A stretch of 64,000 nt of DNA from Marimonas arenosa (GCF_030848945.1 NZ_JANHAX010000007.1:186001-250000), one strand, 5' to 3'. Counted from the first letter of the stretch, positions 26,489-36,567 are shown. Notes: generated from the letters alone by a model not told the origin. Made by a program: numbers and translations.

Positions 26489-26545
26489 GGAGGCAGGTTA
26501 GGCGCGCCGGAGTTCGCGGCAAAATGATGTTTTGAGAGCAGATCA

Positions 26546-27118
26546 TCACGGACAGTGATTGAAGCGCTCGGCGTGCCAGCCGGTGCCGCGGCGATGCAGT
26601 TCTGTGACCGAAAGGTTGTCGATGCGGTGGGAGAAGGCCTCGTAGGGGGTGAGGCGGAGCGCCTGTTGCAGCTGGCTGAGAATGGCGCCGAAATGTGCCA
26701 CGGCGATGATGTCGGCGTCCGGGTTCTCGGCTATCAGCCGCGCGACGGCACCGTCGACCCGGGCGGTGAGCTCGTGCCAACTCTCGCCGCCGGGAGGGCG
26801 GATGTCGCCGGGCTGTTCCCAGAAGCGGCGGGCGTGGGCCTGATCCTCGATCTCGGCATGGCGCTTGAGTTCCCAGTCGCCGAAATGCATCTCGCGCAGG
26901 GCCGGGTCATGGGGCAGGCGTTGGCGCGGGCCGGAGATCGCATCGGCGGTGGTCACGGCACGGCTGAGGTCGGAAGAGACGACAAGCGCGTCACCGGGCA
27001 GGAAGGCTGTCAGCCGGGACAGACGGGCGGTGTCGGAAAGATCGGCGGGCAGGTCGGACCAGCCGACCATCGTTTTGGCATGGGTGGGGCCGTGTCGGAC
27101 CCAGAAAACCCGGCTCAT
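26546..27118 (-). CDS. Histidine phosphatase family protein, possibly alpha-ribazole phosphatase
   Basis: A 190-residue phosphoglycerate-mutase-like phosphatase. It has the RHG motif VRHGPTHAKT at about 7-16, ALREMHFGDWE with the second active-site residues, and IIAVAHFGAILSQL with the second histidine. It overlaps the cobU stop by 4 bases, so a role in cobalamin assembly (alpha-ribazole-5'-phosphate dephosphorylation) is plausible. The family also has many other substrates. Confidence 0.8.
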   Translation of the reverse strand: MSRVFWVRHGPTHAKTMVGWSDLPADLSDTARLSRLTAFLPGDALVVSSDLSRAVTTADAISGPRQRLPHDPALREMHFGDWELKRHAEIEDQAHARRFWEQPGDIRPPGGESWHELTARVDGAVARLIAENPDADIIAVAHFGAILSQLQQALRLTPYEAFSHRIDNLSVTELHRRGTGWHAERFNHCP

Positions 27119-27633
27119 CTTGCCCCCTTGAGGGTTTGCGCCAGTCCGGCGGTGACGAGATCGACGCGGTCTGCGGCGGCGGCGAGCCCCCGGTTGAGGG
27201 TGCCCTGCGCATTGGCGAATCGGCGGGCGAGGGCGTTTTCAGGCACGCCGGCGAGGCCGACCTCGTTGGAGACGATCACCAGGTCCGAGGAGCAGGCGGC
27301 GAGGGCATCGAGCAATCCGGCCTGTTCGGCGGCGAGATCATGATCGGCCAGCAAGTGGTTGGTCAGCCACATGGTGGCACAGTCGAACAGGATCGCGTGC
27401 TGCGCCGGTGCGTCCCGGAGGCGTTTGGCGACGGCGAGCGGCTCTTCGATGGTATCCCATCCTGCCCCCCGGGCGGTCCGGTGGCGGGAAATCTTGGCCT
27501 GCATCTCGGCATCGCCGGGCTCGGCCGTGGCGAGGTAGATCATCGGCTTGCCGACGGCCCGCACCAGCCCTTCAGCATGGGCGGATTTGCCGGACGCGAT
27601 GCCGCCGAGAACCAGGGTGAGTTGCGCTGCCAT
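27115..27633 (-). CDS. cobU: Adenosylcobinamide kinase / adenosylcobinamide-phosphate guanylyltransferase
   Basis: From the ATG at 27633 the protein has 172 residues, the usual CobU length. The P-loop VLGGIASGKSAHAEGLV is at about 7-23, then MIYLATAEPGDAEMQAKISRH, WDTIEEP, LFDCATMWLTN and VIVSNEVGLAGVPENALAR, all CobU signatures. It phosphorylates adenosylcobinamide and adds GMP in B12 nucleotide-loop assembly. An upstream in-frame ATG would overlap the divergent ChaN-like gene. Confidence 0.93.
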   Translation of the reverse strand: MAAQLTLVLGGIASGKSAHAEGLVRAVGKPMIYLATAEPGDAEMQAKISRHRTARGAGWDTIEEPLAVAKRLRDAPAQHAILFDCATMWLTNHLLADHDLAAEQAGLLDALAACSSDLVIVSNEVGLAGVPENALARRFANAQGTLNRGLAAAADRVDLVTAGLAQTLKGAR

Positions 27634-27688
27634 GGTGCCGTCCTTATCTGCGAAGGAGGCGTAGCAGGTTGCGGACAGGGAGAAAAGC

Positions 27689-28492
27689 ATGGGCAGGATT
27701 CTGGCGGCTTTGTGGCTGGTGACGGCAGGCGCGGTGCAGGCGGCCGAGCTGCCCTCGGGAATGTCCGAGGCAGAGGTGGTGTTTCTGGGCGAAGTTCATG
27801 ACAATGCCGAGGCGCATGCGCGGCAGGCCGAGCTGGTAGCGGCGCTTGCGCCGACAGCGCTGGTCTTCGAAATGCTGACGCCGGGGCTGGCGGAGCGGGT
27901 TACCCCGGAGCTGCGCGGCGATGAAACGGCGCTGGGCGAGGCGCTGGATTGGCAGCACCTGGGCTGGCCCGATTTCGCGATGTATTACCCGATCTTTGCT
28001 GCCGCGCCGCAGGCGGCGATCTATGGCGCTGGGGTGCCGCGGGAGGAGACGCGGGCGGCGATGGAGACCGGGGTCGTCGAAAATTTCGGGCCCGATGCTG
28101 AGGCTTATGGCCTGACGGAGCCCTTGCCCGAGAGCCTGCAGGCGGTGCGGGAGCAGTTCCAGTTCGAGGCGCATTGCGAGGCGTTGCCGGAGGAGATGCT
28201 GCCGGGGATCGTCGAGTTGCAGAGGTTGCGCGACGCGGTGCTGGCGCGCACGGCGGTCGCGGCGCTACGCGACACCGGCGGGCCAGTGGTGGTGATCACC
28301 GGTAATGGCCATGCCCGCAGGGACTGGGGCGCGCCGGTCTATCTGGCGCGGGTCAGCGATGCGGCGGTGTTTTCGCTGGGACTCGTCGAGCCGGGTGGCG
28401 AAGACGGGGCGTTCGACGCGGTCGAGACCGTACCGGAGGCCGAGCGCGACGATCCCTGTGCGATGTTTGAGAACGGCAAAGAGGCGGAGTGA
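27689..28492 (+). CDS. ChaN-family exported protein
   Basis: A 267-residue protein with a signal peptide (MGRILAALWLVTAGAVQAAE). It has VVFLGEVHDNAEAHARQAEL near 30-49, LVFEMLTPG and VVVITGNGHARRDWGAPVYL, the core of the ChaN/haem-binding uptake (DUF399) family. E. coli-type ChaN binds haem as a dimer; relatives may act in iron handling. The histidines of GEVHDN and GNGHAR are kept. No lipobox is evident, so it is probably periplasmic. Confidence 0.82.
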   Translation: MGRILAALWLVTAGAVQAAELPSGMSEAEVVFLGEVHDNAEAHARQAELVAALAPTALVFEMLTPGLAERVTPELRGDETALGEALDWQHLGWPDFAMYYPIFAAAPQAAIYGAGVPREETRAAMETGVVENFGPDAEAYGLTEPLPESLQAVREQFQFEAHCEALPEEMLPGIVELQRLRDAVLARTAVAALRDTGGPVVVITGNGHARRDWGAPVYLARVSDAAVFSLGLVEPGGEDGAFDAVETVPEAERDDPCAMFENGKEAE

Positions 28493-28615
28493 GCCAGTTT
28501 TTCCGGGGATCGCGCGGTCCTGCAGGCGACGGCGGACCGGGAGTTGCGGTCGGAGTCATTGTTTTCCGCGAGGATGCACCGTAACAATCGGATCGAAGCT
28601 TTCGCGGAGGCCGAG

Positions 28616-29809
28616 ATGCTGGCGGGCAAACGCATTCTTCTGATCATCGGCGGCGGGATCGCCGCGTACAAATGCCTGGACCTGATCCGGCGGCTGCGTG
28701 AACGCGGGGCGGCGGTCACGCCGGTGCTGACACGCGCAGCGCAGGAATTCGTCACGCCGCTCAGCGTGGCCGCGCTGGCCGGCGAGAAGGCCTATACCGA
28801 TCTTTTCGACCTGACCGACGAGGCCGAGATGGGGCATATCCAGCTTAGCCGCGTCGCCGATTTGGTGGTGGTGGCGCCGGCGACGGCGGACCTGCTGGCC
28901 AAGATGGCGGGGGGGCATGCCGATGATCTGGCCTCGACGCTGTTGATGGCGACCGACACGCCGGTTCTGGCAGCCCCGGCGATGAATGTGCGGATGTACG
29001 ACCACGCCGCCACCCAGCGCAATCTTGCGACGCTCAAGGGCGACGGCGTGGGATTTGTCGGACCGAATGACGGCGACATGGCCTGCGGCGAATTCGGTCC
29101 CGGGCGGATGGCTGAACCGCTGGAGATCGTCGACGCCGTCGGGCTGGCCCTGGCCGGCGGGCCGCTGGCCGGCAAGCGGGTGCTGGTGACCTCGGGGCCC
29201 ACGCATGAGCCAATCGACCCGGTGCGCTATATCGCCAATCGCTCGTCGGGCGCACAGGGCACGGCGATCGCCGAAGCGCTGCGCGATTTCGGGGCCGAGG
29301 TGGTGTTCGTGACTGGCCCGGCGGATGCAGCACGGCCCGGCGGTATGGAGGTCGTCGAGGTCGAGAGCGCGACTGAGATGTTGGCAGCTGTCGAGGCGGC
29401 GCTGCCGGTGCATGCCGCGGTCTTTGCCGCCGCGGTGGCGGATTGGCGAGTGACCTCGGCCGCGACGTCGAAGATCAAGAAGGTGGGTGGCAAGCTTCCG
29501 GTGCTGGAGTTCGCCGAGAACCCGGATATCCTGGCGACGGTGAGCCGAATGAAGACGGGCCGGCCGGACCTCGTGGTGGGCTTTGCCGCCGAGACCGACG
29601 ATGTGATCGAGAACGCAAGCGCCAAGCGGCTGCGCAAGGGCTGCGACTGGATCGTGGCCAATGACGTGCGTCCCGAAACCGGCATCATGGGCGGCGACGA
29701 GAACGCGGTGCACCTGATCATGGAGGATGGCGTCGAGGACTGGCCGCGGATGGGCAAGGCCGAGGTTGCCAAACGGCTGGCCGAGCGCATCGCCGAGGCG
29801 CTGGCTTGA
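28616..29809 (+). CDS. coaBC: Phosphopantothenoylcysteine synthetase/decarboxylase CoaBC
   Basis: From the ATG at 28616 (GGAGG six bases upstream) the protein has 397 residues. The flavin-dependent CoaC domain shows [59 protein letters not shown] and the catalytic-cysteine loop [14 protein letters not shown]. The CoaB domain starts [20 protein letters not shown] and includes [20 protein letters not shown]. It converts 4'-phosphopantothenate to phosphopantetheine for CoA. dut follows closely. Confidence 0.95.
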   Translation: MLAGKRILLIIGGGIAAYKCLDLIRRLRERGAAVTPVLTRAAQEFVTPLSVAALAGEKAYTDLFDLTDEAEMGHIQLSRVADLVVVAPATADLLAKMAGGHADDLASTLLMATDTPVLAAPAMNVRMYDHAATQRNLATLKGDGVGFVGPNDGDMACGEFGPGRMAEPLEIVDAVGLALAGGPLAGKRVLVTSGPTHEPIDPVRYIANRSSGAQGTAIAEALRDFGAEVVFVTGPADAARPGGMEVVEVESATEMLAAVEAALPVHAAVFAAAVADWRVTSAATSKIKKVGGKLPVLEFAENPDILATVSRMKTGRPDLVVGFAAETDDVIENASAKRLRKGCDWIVANDVRPETGIMGGDENAVHLIMEDGVEDWPRMGKAEVAKRLAERIAEALA

Positions 29810-29837
29810 GTATTTTCGGAAAGACGAAAGGGCAGGC

Positions 29838-30293
29838 GTGGTGCGGATCAGGCTGAGTTGGGTCGGCGGCGCCGACCGGGCGGTGGCGCTGCCATCTTAC
29901 GAGACGCGGGGTGCGGCCGGGGCGGATGTGCGGGCGAACCTGCCGGACCGGAGGGAGGTGGTGCTGGCGCCTGGGGAACGGGCGCTGGTGCCGACCGGGC
30001 TGCGGCTGGAGATACCGCACGGCTTCGAGGTGCAGGTGCGGCCGCGCTCGGGGTTGGCTCTGAAGCACGGGATCACCTTGCCCAACAGCCCCGGCACGAT
30101 CGACAGCGACTACCGCGGCGAGCTGGGCGTGATCGTTCTCAATGCAGGCACCGAGCCGTTCACAGTGACGCATGGTGAGCGGATCGCTCAACTGGTGGTG
30201 GCGCCGGTGGTTCAGGCGGGGTTCGACATGGCTGAGGAACTGAGCGACACGGCGCGCGGTGCGGGCGGGTTCGGCTCGACCGGGCGCGTGTAG
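29838..30293 (+). CDS. dut: dUTP diphosphatase
   Basis: About 151 residues from a GTG at 29838 (a second GTG follows at once; no ATG fits). The five dUTPase motifs are all visible: [55 protein letters not shown] and [11 protein letters not shown]. The trimeric enzyme hydrolyses dUTP to dUMP, keeping uracil out of DNA. coaBC-dut adjacency is common in bacteria. Confidence 0.95.
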   Translation: MVRIRLSWVGGADRAVALPSYETRGAAGADVRANLPDRREVVLAPGERALVPTGLRLEIPHGFEVQVRPRSGLALKHGITLPNSPGTIDSDYRGELGVIVLNAGTEPFTVTHGERIAQLVVAPVVQAGFDMAEELSDTARGAGGFGSTGRV

Positions 30294-30305
30294 GGGGCGC
30301 GGCGG

Positions 30306-31358
30306 ATGCTGCTGGTTTTCGGTCTCGCGGCGATGATCTGGGGTCTGGGGCGGCTGATGCGCTGGCCCGTGGGCATGGTCTGGGGACTGATCGGGCTGTT
30401 GTGGCTGGCGGTCTTTGTCATGCATCTGGTTCTGCCCGACGGCCATGCCCTGCGGATGGCGACGGGAGAAAGCCCGGTGCTGTGGGGGATGATCGGGGTG
30501 TTTGCCGTGGCGGCGACGGGATATGCTCGCGGTCTTGGCTGGCTGAAGGCGCGGGCGCAGGCGCCGGCGGTGGCCGGGGGTGAAGCGGCGCCGGGAGCGT
30601 TTTCGGAAACCGAACTGAGCCGTTATGCCCGCCATATCGTGCTGCGCGAACTGGGCGGGCCGGGGCAGAAACGGTTGAAACAGGCGAAGGTGCTGGTGAT
30701 CGGCGCGGGGGGCTTGGGGTCGCCGGTACTGCTCTACCTCGCGGCGGCGGGGGTGGGCACGATCGGCGTTGTCGATGACGATGAGGTCGACGGCTCGAAC
30801 CTGCAGCGGCAGGTCATCCATTCCGATGAGACCATCGGGATGTCCAAGGTATTTTCCGCGGCGGAGCGGATGCGGGCGCTGAACCCGTTTGTCGTCGTGA
30901 AGCCCTATCAGCGGCGTCTGAACGAGGAAATCGCCGGGGAGCTGTTTGGCGAGTATGACGTGATCATCGACGGGACGGACAATTTCGACACCCGTTACCT
31001 GGCCAATCGGGCCGCGGTTTCGGTCGGCAAGCCTTTGATTTCCGGAGCGATTACCCAATGGGAGGGGCAGCTTTCGGTGTTCGATGCGGGCGGCGGTGCT
31101 CCGTGCTATCAATGTGTCTTCCCTGAGGCGCCTGCGCCGGGGTTGGCGCCGAGTTGCTCCGAGGCGGGCGTGGTCGGGCCACTGCCAGGCGTGATCGGCG
31201 CGATGATGGCGCTGGAGGCGGTGAAGCTGATCGCCGGGGCGGGGCATGTATTGAAAGGTGAGATGCTGATCTATGACGGGCTGTGGGGCGAAAGCCGCAA
31301 GATCACGGTAAAACGGCGCGCCGATTGCCCGGTTTGCGGCGGAGCGCGCGGCGGGTAG
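30306..31358 (+). CDS. MoeB/ThiF-family adenylyltransferase with N-terminal membrane anchor
   Basis: A 350-residue protein. Residues 1-80 contain about three hydrophobic segments, not a usual part of the family. From about 100 the E1-like domain begins: RYARHIVLRELGGPGQKRL, the nucleotide loop VIGAGGLGSPVLLYLAAAG and NLQRQVIHSDETIG. The active-site Cys region is APSCSEAGVVGPLPG. The zinc pairs CYQC and CPVC are kept. It should adenylate a ubiquitin-like sulfur carrier (MoaD/ThiS type), here at the membrane. The anchor is noted as a finding. Confidence 0.85.
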   Translation: MLLVFGLAAMIWGLGRLMRWPVGMVWGLIGLLWLAVFVMHLVLPDGHALRMATGESPVLWGMIGVFAVAATGYARGLGWLKARAQAPAVAGGEAAPGAFSETELSRYARHIVLRELGGPGQKRLKQAKVLVIGAGGLGSPVLLYLAAAGVGTIGVVDDDEVDGSNLQRQVIHSDETIGMSKVFSAAERMRALNPFVVVKPYQRRLNEEIAGELFGEYDVIIDGTDNFDTRYLANRAAVSVGKPLISGAITQWEGQLSVFDAGGGAPCYQCVFPEAPAPGLAPSCSEAGVVGPLPGVIGAMMALEAVKLIAGAGHVLKGEMLIYDGLWGESRKITVKRRADCPVCGGARGG

Positions 31359-31389
31359 TCTGAGGCACGTCATTTGCGGAGTTGCCACG

Positions 31390-32334
31390 ATGAAAGCCGT
31401 GATCTGCGATCGCTACGGCCCACCCGAGAGCCTACACCTTGCCGACGTTTCAGTGCCGGACCCAGGGGCGGGGGAGGTTCTGGTGCGGGTGCATTGCAGC
31501 ACGGTGAACCGGACCGATACCGCCACCCTGCGCGGGCATCCTTTCTTTGCCAGGGCGATGACGGGCTGGTGGCGGCCGCGCCACCGGATCACGGGGATGG
31601 ATTTCGCGGGTGTGGTAGAGCGCTGCGGCGCCGGGGTGGAGCGGTTTGCACCAGGTAACCGGGTGTTCGGGATGTCCCCCGAGCGGTTCGGGGCGCATGC
31701 AGAATTTATCTGCGTGCCGCAGAACGGCGCCGTGGCGGTCATCCCTGACCCGGTACCGATGGACGAGGCAGTGATCTGCGAGGGCGCGTGGTATGCCAGT
31801 TCCACTGTCAAGCGACTGGCGCGCGGGCAATCGATCCTGATTTACGGCGCGTCGGGCGCGATCGGCACAGCCGCGGTGCAGCTGGCCCGGGCGCGGGGGG
31901 CGCATGTGACCGCGGTTGTCGGGCCGCGGCACCTGAGCCTGGCACGGGATCTGGGGGCGGGGCAGGTTCTCGACTACACGGTCGAGGACTTCACGGCGAT
32001 CGGCGAGACCTTTGACGTGGTGATGGACGCGGTCGGGCATACGTCGTATTTCGCCTGCCGCAGTTTGCTGAAGCCTGGCGGGCTGTATTGCGCCACCGAT
32101 CTGGGGCCCGTCTGGTCGAACATCTGGCTGGCCGCGTTGCGCGGCGGACGGGTGGGCGTGCCGTTTCCGACCGATGCGCCCGGGTTCGTCCAGGACCTGG
32201 CCGGTCTAATGCAGTCCGGGCAGGTCAAGGGCGTGTTCGACCGGCGCTTTGCGGTGGACGATGTCATCGAGGCCTTCCGCTTCGTCGAAACCGGGCACAA
32301 GACAGGCATTGTGCGGCTTGATCTGGCCGCTTGA
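31390..32334 (+). CDS. MDR-superfamily NAD(P)-dependent oxidoreductase
   Basis: A 314-residue medium-chain dehydrogenase/reductase. The N-terminal GroES-like domain (EVLVRVHCSTVNRTDTATLRG; GMDFAGVVE) is followed by a Rossmann domain with IYGASGAIGTAAVQLARA near residues 152-169. The cysteine set of zinc alcohol dehydrogenases is missing, so it is more like quinone reductases or enoyl reductases. A GGAG site precedes the ATG. Substrate unknown. Confidence 0.82.
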   Translation: MKAVICDRYGPPESLHLADVSVPDPGAGEVLVRVHCSTVNRTDTATLRGHPFFARAMTGWWRPRHRITGMDFAGVVERCGAGVERFAPGNRVFGMSPERFGAHAEFICVPQNGAVAVIPDPVPMDEAVICEGAWYASSTVKRLARGQSILIYGASGAIGTAAVQLARARGAHVTAVVGPRHLSLARDLGAGQVLDYTVEDFTAIGETFDVVMDAVGHTSYFACRSLLKPGGLYCATDLGPVWSNIWLAALRGGRVGVPFPTDAPGFVQDLAGLMQSGQVKGVFDRRFAVDDVIEAFRFVETGHKTGIVRLDLAA

Positions 32335-32408
32335 ACCGCGGTGTCCGGATTGTGGCGGCCGGCGTCATACCCTATGTCTGTGCGGCAGCGAAACTGGAGA
32401 AACCCGAG

Positions 32409-34427
32409 ATGACGAACCCGCTTTTGGCCGATTGGCAGACACCGTTCGGGATTGCCCCGTTCGACGCGATCTCGGATGCCGATTTCGCGCCGGCGCTGGA
32501 GCAGGCGCTCGCGGTGCATGAGGCCGAAATCGCGGCCATTGCCGAAGATGCCCGCCAGGCCGATTTCGACACCGTGATCGGGGCGCTGGAAGCCGCGGGC
32601 GAGGCGCTCGACAAGGTGCTCGCGGTGTTCTTCAGCGTCGCCGGGGCCGACAGCAACCCCGAGCGCGAGGCCTTGCAGCGGGCATTTTCGCCGAAGCTGG
32701 CGCGGCATTTCGCGGCAATTACCGCCAACAAGGCGCTGTTTCGGCGGATCGAGACGATTTGGGAGCGGCGTGAGCAGCTGGGTCTGACCGACGAGCAGGC
32801 CCGCGTGCTGATGCTGACCCGGCGCAATTTCGTGCGCTCGGGCGCGGCGCTCTCCGGTGCGGACGAGGCGCGGATGAAGGAGATCAAGGCACGGTTGGCC
32901 GAACTTGGCACCGCTTTCACCCAAAACCTTCTGGCCGACGAGCGTGACTGGTTCATGGAACTTGGTGAGGAAGACCTCGAAGGGCTGCCCGGCTTCGTCG
33001 TGGCTGCTGCCCGCGAGGCCGGTCGCGAGAAGGGGGTCGACGGCCCGGTGGTGACGTTGAACCGATCGCTGATCGTGCCGTTCCTGGAAAGCTCGCCGCG
33101 GCGTGATCTGCGGGAAAAGGCATTCCGGGCCTGGGCGGCGCGGGGGGCCAATGGCGGCGCGACCGACAATCGCGAGATCGCGCGCGAAATCCTCGCGCTA
33201 CGCGAGGAACGGGCGAAGCTGCTGGGGTACGGAAATTTCGCCGAGTTCAAGTTGGAAACCGAGATGGCGAAGACGCCGGACGCGGTGCGCGAGTTGCTGG
33301 TGGCGGTGTGGGCACCGGCCAGGGCGCGGGCCGAAGCCGATGCCGCAATTCTGGAAGGGATGATGCATGACGATGGTCTTAACGGCCGGCTGGAACCTTG
33401 GGACTGGCGTTACTACGCGGCGCGGCGGCGCCGTGCCGAGCATGATCTGGATGATGCCGCGTTGAAGCCTTTTCTGCCGCTGGAGGGGATGATTGCGGCG
33501 GCATTTTCCTGCGCCAACAGGTTGTTCGGGTTGGAGTTTTCACCTTTGGACGTGCCGCTCTACCACCCCGATTGCCGGGCGTGGGAGGTGACGCGGAACG
33601 GACGGCACGTGGCGGTGTTCATCGCGGATTATTTCGCGCGGGGCTCAAAACGCTCGGGCGCGTGGTGTTCGGCGATGCGATCTCAGGCCAAGTGGCCAAA
33701 GGAACAGGCGCCGGTGGTAATCAATGTGTGCAACTTCGCCAAGGGCGATCCGGCGTTGCTTTCCTATGACGATGCGCGAACGCTGTTTCACGAGTTCGGC
33801 CACGCGCTGCACCAGATGCTGTCGGACGTGACCTATGAGAGCGTGTCGGGCACGTCGGTGGCGCGGGATTTCGTGGAACTGCCGTCGCAGCTTTACGAGC
33901 ATTGGCTGGAGGTGCCGGAGGTGCTGCGCGAGTTTGCGCGACACGTCGAGACCGGCGAGGCGATGCCGGACGCGATGCTGGAGAAAGTGCTTGAGGCGGC
34001 GAATTTCGATCAGGGGTTCCAGACTGTGGAGTTCGTGGCCTCGGCGATGGTCGATCTCGAATTTCATGACGGACCGGCGCCGGTGGACGTGATGGATCGG
34101 CAGGCGGAGGTGTTGGCGGGGATCGGGATGCCGGATGCGATCGTGATGCGGCATGCAACGCCGCACTTCGCGCATGTGTTTTCCGGTGACGGCTATTCCT
34201 CGGGTTATTATTCCTACATGTGGTCCGAGGTGATGGACGCCGACGCGTTCGCCGCTTTCGAGGAAGCTGGCGGTGCGTTCGATCCGGAGGTCGCCAAGGG
34301 TCTGGAGACGAACATTCTGTCAACCGGTGGGTCGGTCGATGCGGGCGAGCTTTACACCCGGTTCCGCGGGCGGTTGCCAGGGGTCGAGGCGCTGCTGAAA
34401 GGCCGGGGGCTGGTTCCCGCTGGCTGA
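32409..34427 (+). CDS. M3-family zinc oligopeptidase (oligopeptidase A / Dcp type)
   Basis: From the ATG at 32409 (GGAGAAA upstream) the protein has 672 residues, normal for M3A peptidases. The zinc motif is H461-EFGH in LFHEFGHALHQML, with the third ligand in the following VELPSQLYEHW helix. The C-terminal YSSGYYSYMWSEVMDADAF block carries substrate-binding tyrosines and histidine neighbours. It has no signal peptide, so it is cytoplasmic and degrades short peptides. Confidence 0.93.
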   Translation: MTNPLLADWQTPFGIAPFDAISDADFAPALEQALAVHEAEIAAIAEDARQADFDTVIGALEAAGEALDKVLAVFFSVAGADSNPEREALQRAFSPKLARHFAAITANKALFRRIETIWERREQLGLTDEQARVLMLTRRNFVRSGAALSGADEARMKEIKARLAELGTAFTQNLLADERDWFMELGEEDLEGLPGFVVAAAREAGREKGVDGPVVTLNRSLIVPFLESSPRRDLREKAFRAWAARGANGGATDNREIAREILALREERAKLLGYGNFAEFKLETEMAKTPDAVRELLVAVWAPARARAEADAAILEGMMHDDGLNGRLEPWDWRYYAARRRRAEHDLDDAALKPFLPLEGMIAAAFSCANRLFGLEFSPLDVPLYHPDCRAWEVTRNGRHVAVFIADYFARGSKRSGAWCSAMRSQAKWPKEQAPVVINVCNFAKGDPALLSYDDARTLFHEFGHALHQMLSDVTYESVSGTSVARDFVELPSQLYEHWLEVPEVLREFARHVETGEAMPDAMLEKVLEAANFDQGFQTVEFVASAMVDLEFHDGPAPVDVMDRQAEVLAGIGMPDAIVMRHATPHFAHVFSGDGYSSGYYSYMWSEVMDADAFAAFEEAGGAFDPEVAKGLETNILSTGGSVDAGELYTRFRGRLPGVEALLKGRGLVPAG

Positions 34428-34461
34428 GCCCGCAAGCGGTCACACGCCAGGCAGGTGGCGA

Positions 34462-34947
34462 TCACATGCCGAGCCGGCGTTGTGTCTGTTGCACCTGCTG
34501 TTGCAGCTTGTACCCGCGCACGAGAGCGCCGGAGCCGTCGAGCGGCCACCACTCGGCGGAACCGGGCCAATTGCGCCACAGCTTGCCCCACCGGTCGACC
34601 ACGTGTGAAACGCAGGTCTTGCCCCCCGGAGACGCGCCGGCACGCGCCCCGTTTGGCCAATACCAGGTCAGGTCATGACAGACGAGACCGCCGGGTTCGA
34701 CAGACCACCGCCCGGCCCCGAAGTTTTCGCTGGTGTCGGCGCACCATGCCCGGGCCTGCCAGTTCGGCGCGAAGTAGATGCCACCGTTGCAGTTGTCGCC
34801 CCAGAGCTCGGTCTTGCCGGCATAGGCGGTAGCGATCTTTTCATAGCTTGCCGGTTGGGCGCCACGAGGTTTGGAATCGGCAGCGGACCAGCCCGGCAGT
34901 GCGACAAGCAGGGCCGCCGTGAGTAGCTGGAATTTCGATGGCGTCAT
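34462..34947 (-). CDS. Small exported DUF995-like protein
   Basis: A 161-residue protein with a signal peptide (MTPSKFQLLTAALLVALPGW, then SAAD). The mature part has AYAGKTELWGDNCNGGIYFA, AGRWSVEPGGLVCHDLTWYW and GGKTCVSHVVDRWGKLWR, with paired cysteines that may form disulfides. The W-G.C.YF / GxWxV..G.LC pattern resembles DUF995 proteins of alphaproteobacteria, whose role is unknown. The mature protein should be periplasmic. Confidence 0.65.
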   Translation of the reverse strand: MTPSKFQLLTAALLVALPGWSAADSKPRGAQPASYEKIATAYAGKTELWGDNCNGGIYFAPNWQARAWCADTSENFGAGRWSVEPGGLVCHDLTWYWPNGARAGASPGGKTCVSHVVDRWGKLWRNWPGSAEWWPLDGSGALVRGYKLQQQVQQTQRRLGM

Positions 34948-35073
34948 TATCGCCCCTCAAAAAAGGTCAATACAAAGTAATACAGTCGCCATCTGGAGCA
35001 GAACGGTCAAGGCGCTTACCGTTGACAAACTGTTTCCAGAAATCGGTCTGTGGTTGTTGCGGGGCGGGCGGCG

Positions 35074-36567
35074 TCAGATCGTCTGGTCATAGTCCCCGAC
35101 GCCGGGCTCGGTGCGGATGACCGCGTCGATATCGGCGAAGATGGCGCGCATTTCGGCCTCGGAGTCGCTGCTTTCGCAGACGACCACGAGATTGGGGGTG
35201 TTGGACGACGCGCGCACCAGGCCCCAGGAGCCGTTGTCGAGGATGACGCGGGCGCCGTTGACGGTGACAACCTCTTTTATAGTTCGGCCGGCGAAGGTTT
35301 CGCCGGCGTTGTATTTGGCGACCAGCTTTTGCACCAAGCGGTCGAGGATATCGTATTTCTCGGTGTCGGCGGCATAGGGCGACATGGTGGGGGTGGACCA
35401 GGTCTTCGGCAGCGCCTTGCGCAGGTCGGACATCGACTGGCCCGGGTTGCGGTCCATCAGTTTGCAGATCTCGACCGCGACGCGCATGCCGCAATCGTAG
35501 CCGCGGCCGATCGGCTCGGCGAGGAAATAGTGCCCGGATTTCTCGAATCCCGCCAGCGCGCCAATCTCTTTCACCCGGCGCTTCATGTGGCTGTGGCCGG
35601 TCTTCCAGTAATCGGCGGTGACGCCGTTCCTTTGCAGCTCGGGGTCCGAGGCGAAGAGGCCGGTGGACTTGACGTCGGCAACGAAGGTCGAGCCGGGATA
35701 GAGCTTCGACAGGTCGCGGGCCATGATGACTCCGACCTTGTCGGCGAAAATCTCCTCGCCCTCGTCGTCCACGACACCGCAGCGGTCGCCATCGCCGTCG
35801 AAGCCAAGCGCCATGTCGGCACCGTGAGCCTTCACGCTGTCGGCCATGTCGTGCAGCATCTCCATGGCTTCGGGGTTGGGGTTGTAGTTGGGGAAGGTGT
35901 AGTCGAGTTCGTTATGCGAGGGGATCACCTCGACGCCGAGGCGTTCGAACAACTCGGGGGCAAAGGCCGAGGCGGTGCCGTTTCCGGTGGCGCAGACGAT
36001 GCGCAGCTTGCGGGTCATGCGGAAGTCGCCGACGAGGTCATCGAGATAGGCCTCGCGCACGCCGTCAACGAATTCGTAGGACCCACCGGCTGCGGGTTGG
36101 CCTTCGCCGTTCAGCACGATATCGCGCAGCTCGGCCATCTCGTCGGGACCGTGGGTCAGTGGGCGCTCGAATCCCATCTTGACACCGGTCCAGCCGTTCG
36201 GATTGTGGCTGGCGGTCACCATGGCGACCGCTGGCACGTCGAGGTGGAACTGGGCGAAATAGGCCATCGGGCTGAGCGCGGGGCCGATATCCTTGACCGC
36301 GATGCCGGCTTGAACCAGCCCAACGATCAGCGCGTTTTTGATCGACAGCGAGTAGTCGCGATAATCGTTGCCGACCGCGATCACCGGGGCGATGCCGCGA
36401 CGGCGCATCTGGGTGCCGAGGCCGAGACCCAGGGACGTCATGCCGGGCAGGTTGATCTCGTCGGGATATTTCCAGCGGGCATCGTATTCGCGGAAACCGG
36501 TGGGCGCGATCATCGGGTCGCGCAGAAACTCCCAAGTGTTGGGCGTGACGGTGGCAAGCGGTTTCAT
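35074..36567 (-). CDS. Phosphomannomutase/phosphoglucomutase
   Basis: A 497-residue alpha-D-phosphohexomutase. The phosphoserine loop is VTASHNPNGWTGVKMGF at about residues 119-135. The metal-binding loop is GFDGDGDRCGVVDD. A sugar-binding FEKSGHYFL loop lies near 340 and a C-terminal phosphate loop RASSNTPNLVV near 455. It interconverts 6- and 1-phosphates of mannose or glucose for surface polysaccharide precursors. Its place just after the kpsT-kpsE pair on the same strand supports a capsule or exopolysaccharide role. The exact sugar is unresolved. Confidence 0.9.
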   Translation of the reverse strand: MKPLATVTPNTWEFLRDPMIAPTGFREYDARWKYPDEINLPGMTSLGLGLGTQMRRRGIAPVIAVGNDYRDYSLSIKNALIVGLVQAGIAVKDIGPALSPMAYFAQFHLDVPAVAMVTASHNPNGWTGVKMGFERPLTHGPDEMAELRDIVLNGEGQPAAGGSYEFVDGVREAYLDDLVGDFRMTRKLRIVCATGNGTASAFAPELFERLGVEVIPSHNELDYTFPNYNPNPEAMEMLHDMADSVKAHGADMALGFDGDGDRCGVVDDEGEEIFADKVGVIMARDLSKLYPGSTFVADVKSTGLFASDPELQRNGVTADYWKTGHSHMKRRVKEIGALAGFEKSGHYFLAEPIGRGYDCGMRVAVEICKLMDRNPGQSMSDLRKALPKTWSTPTMSPYAADTEKYDILDRLVQKLVAKYNAGETFAGRTIKEVVTVNGARVILDNGSWGLVRASSNTPNLVVVCESSDSEAEMRAIFADIDAVIRTEPGVGDYDQTI

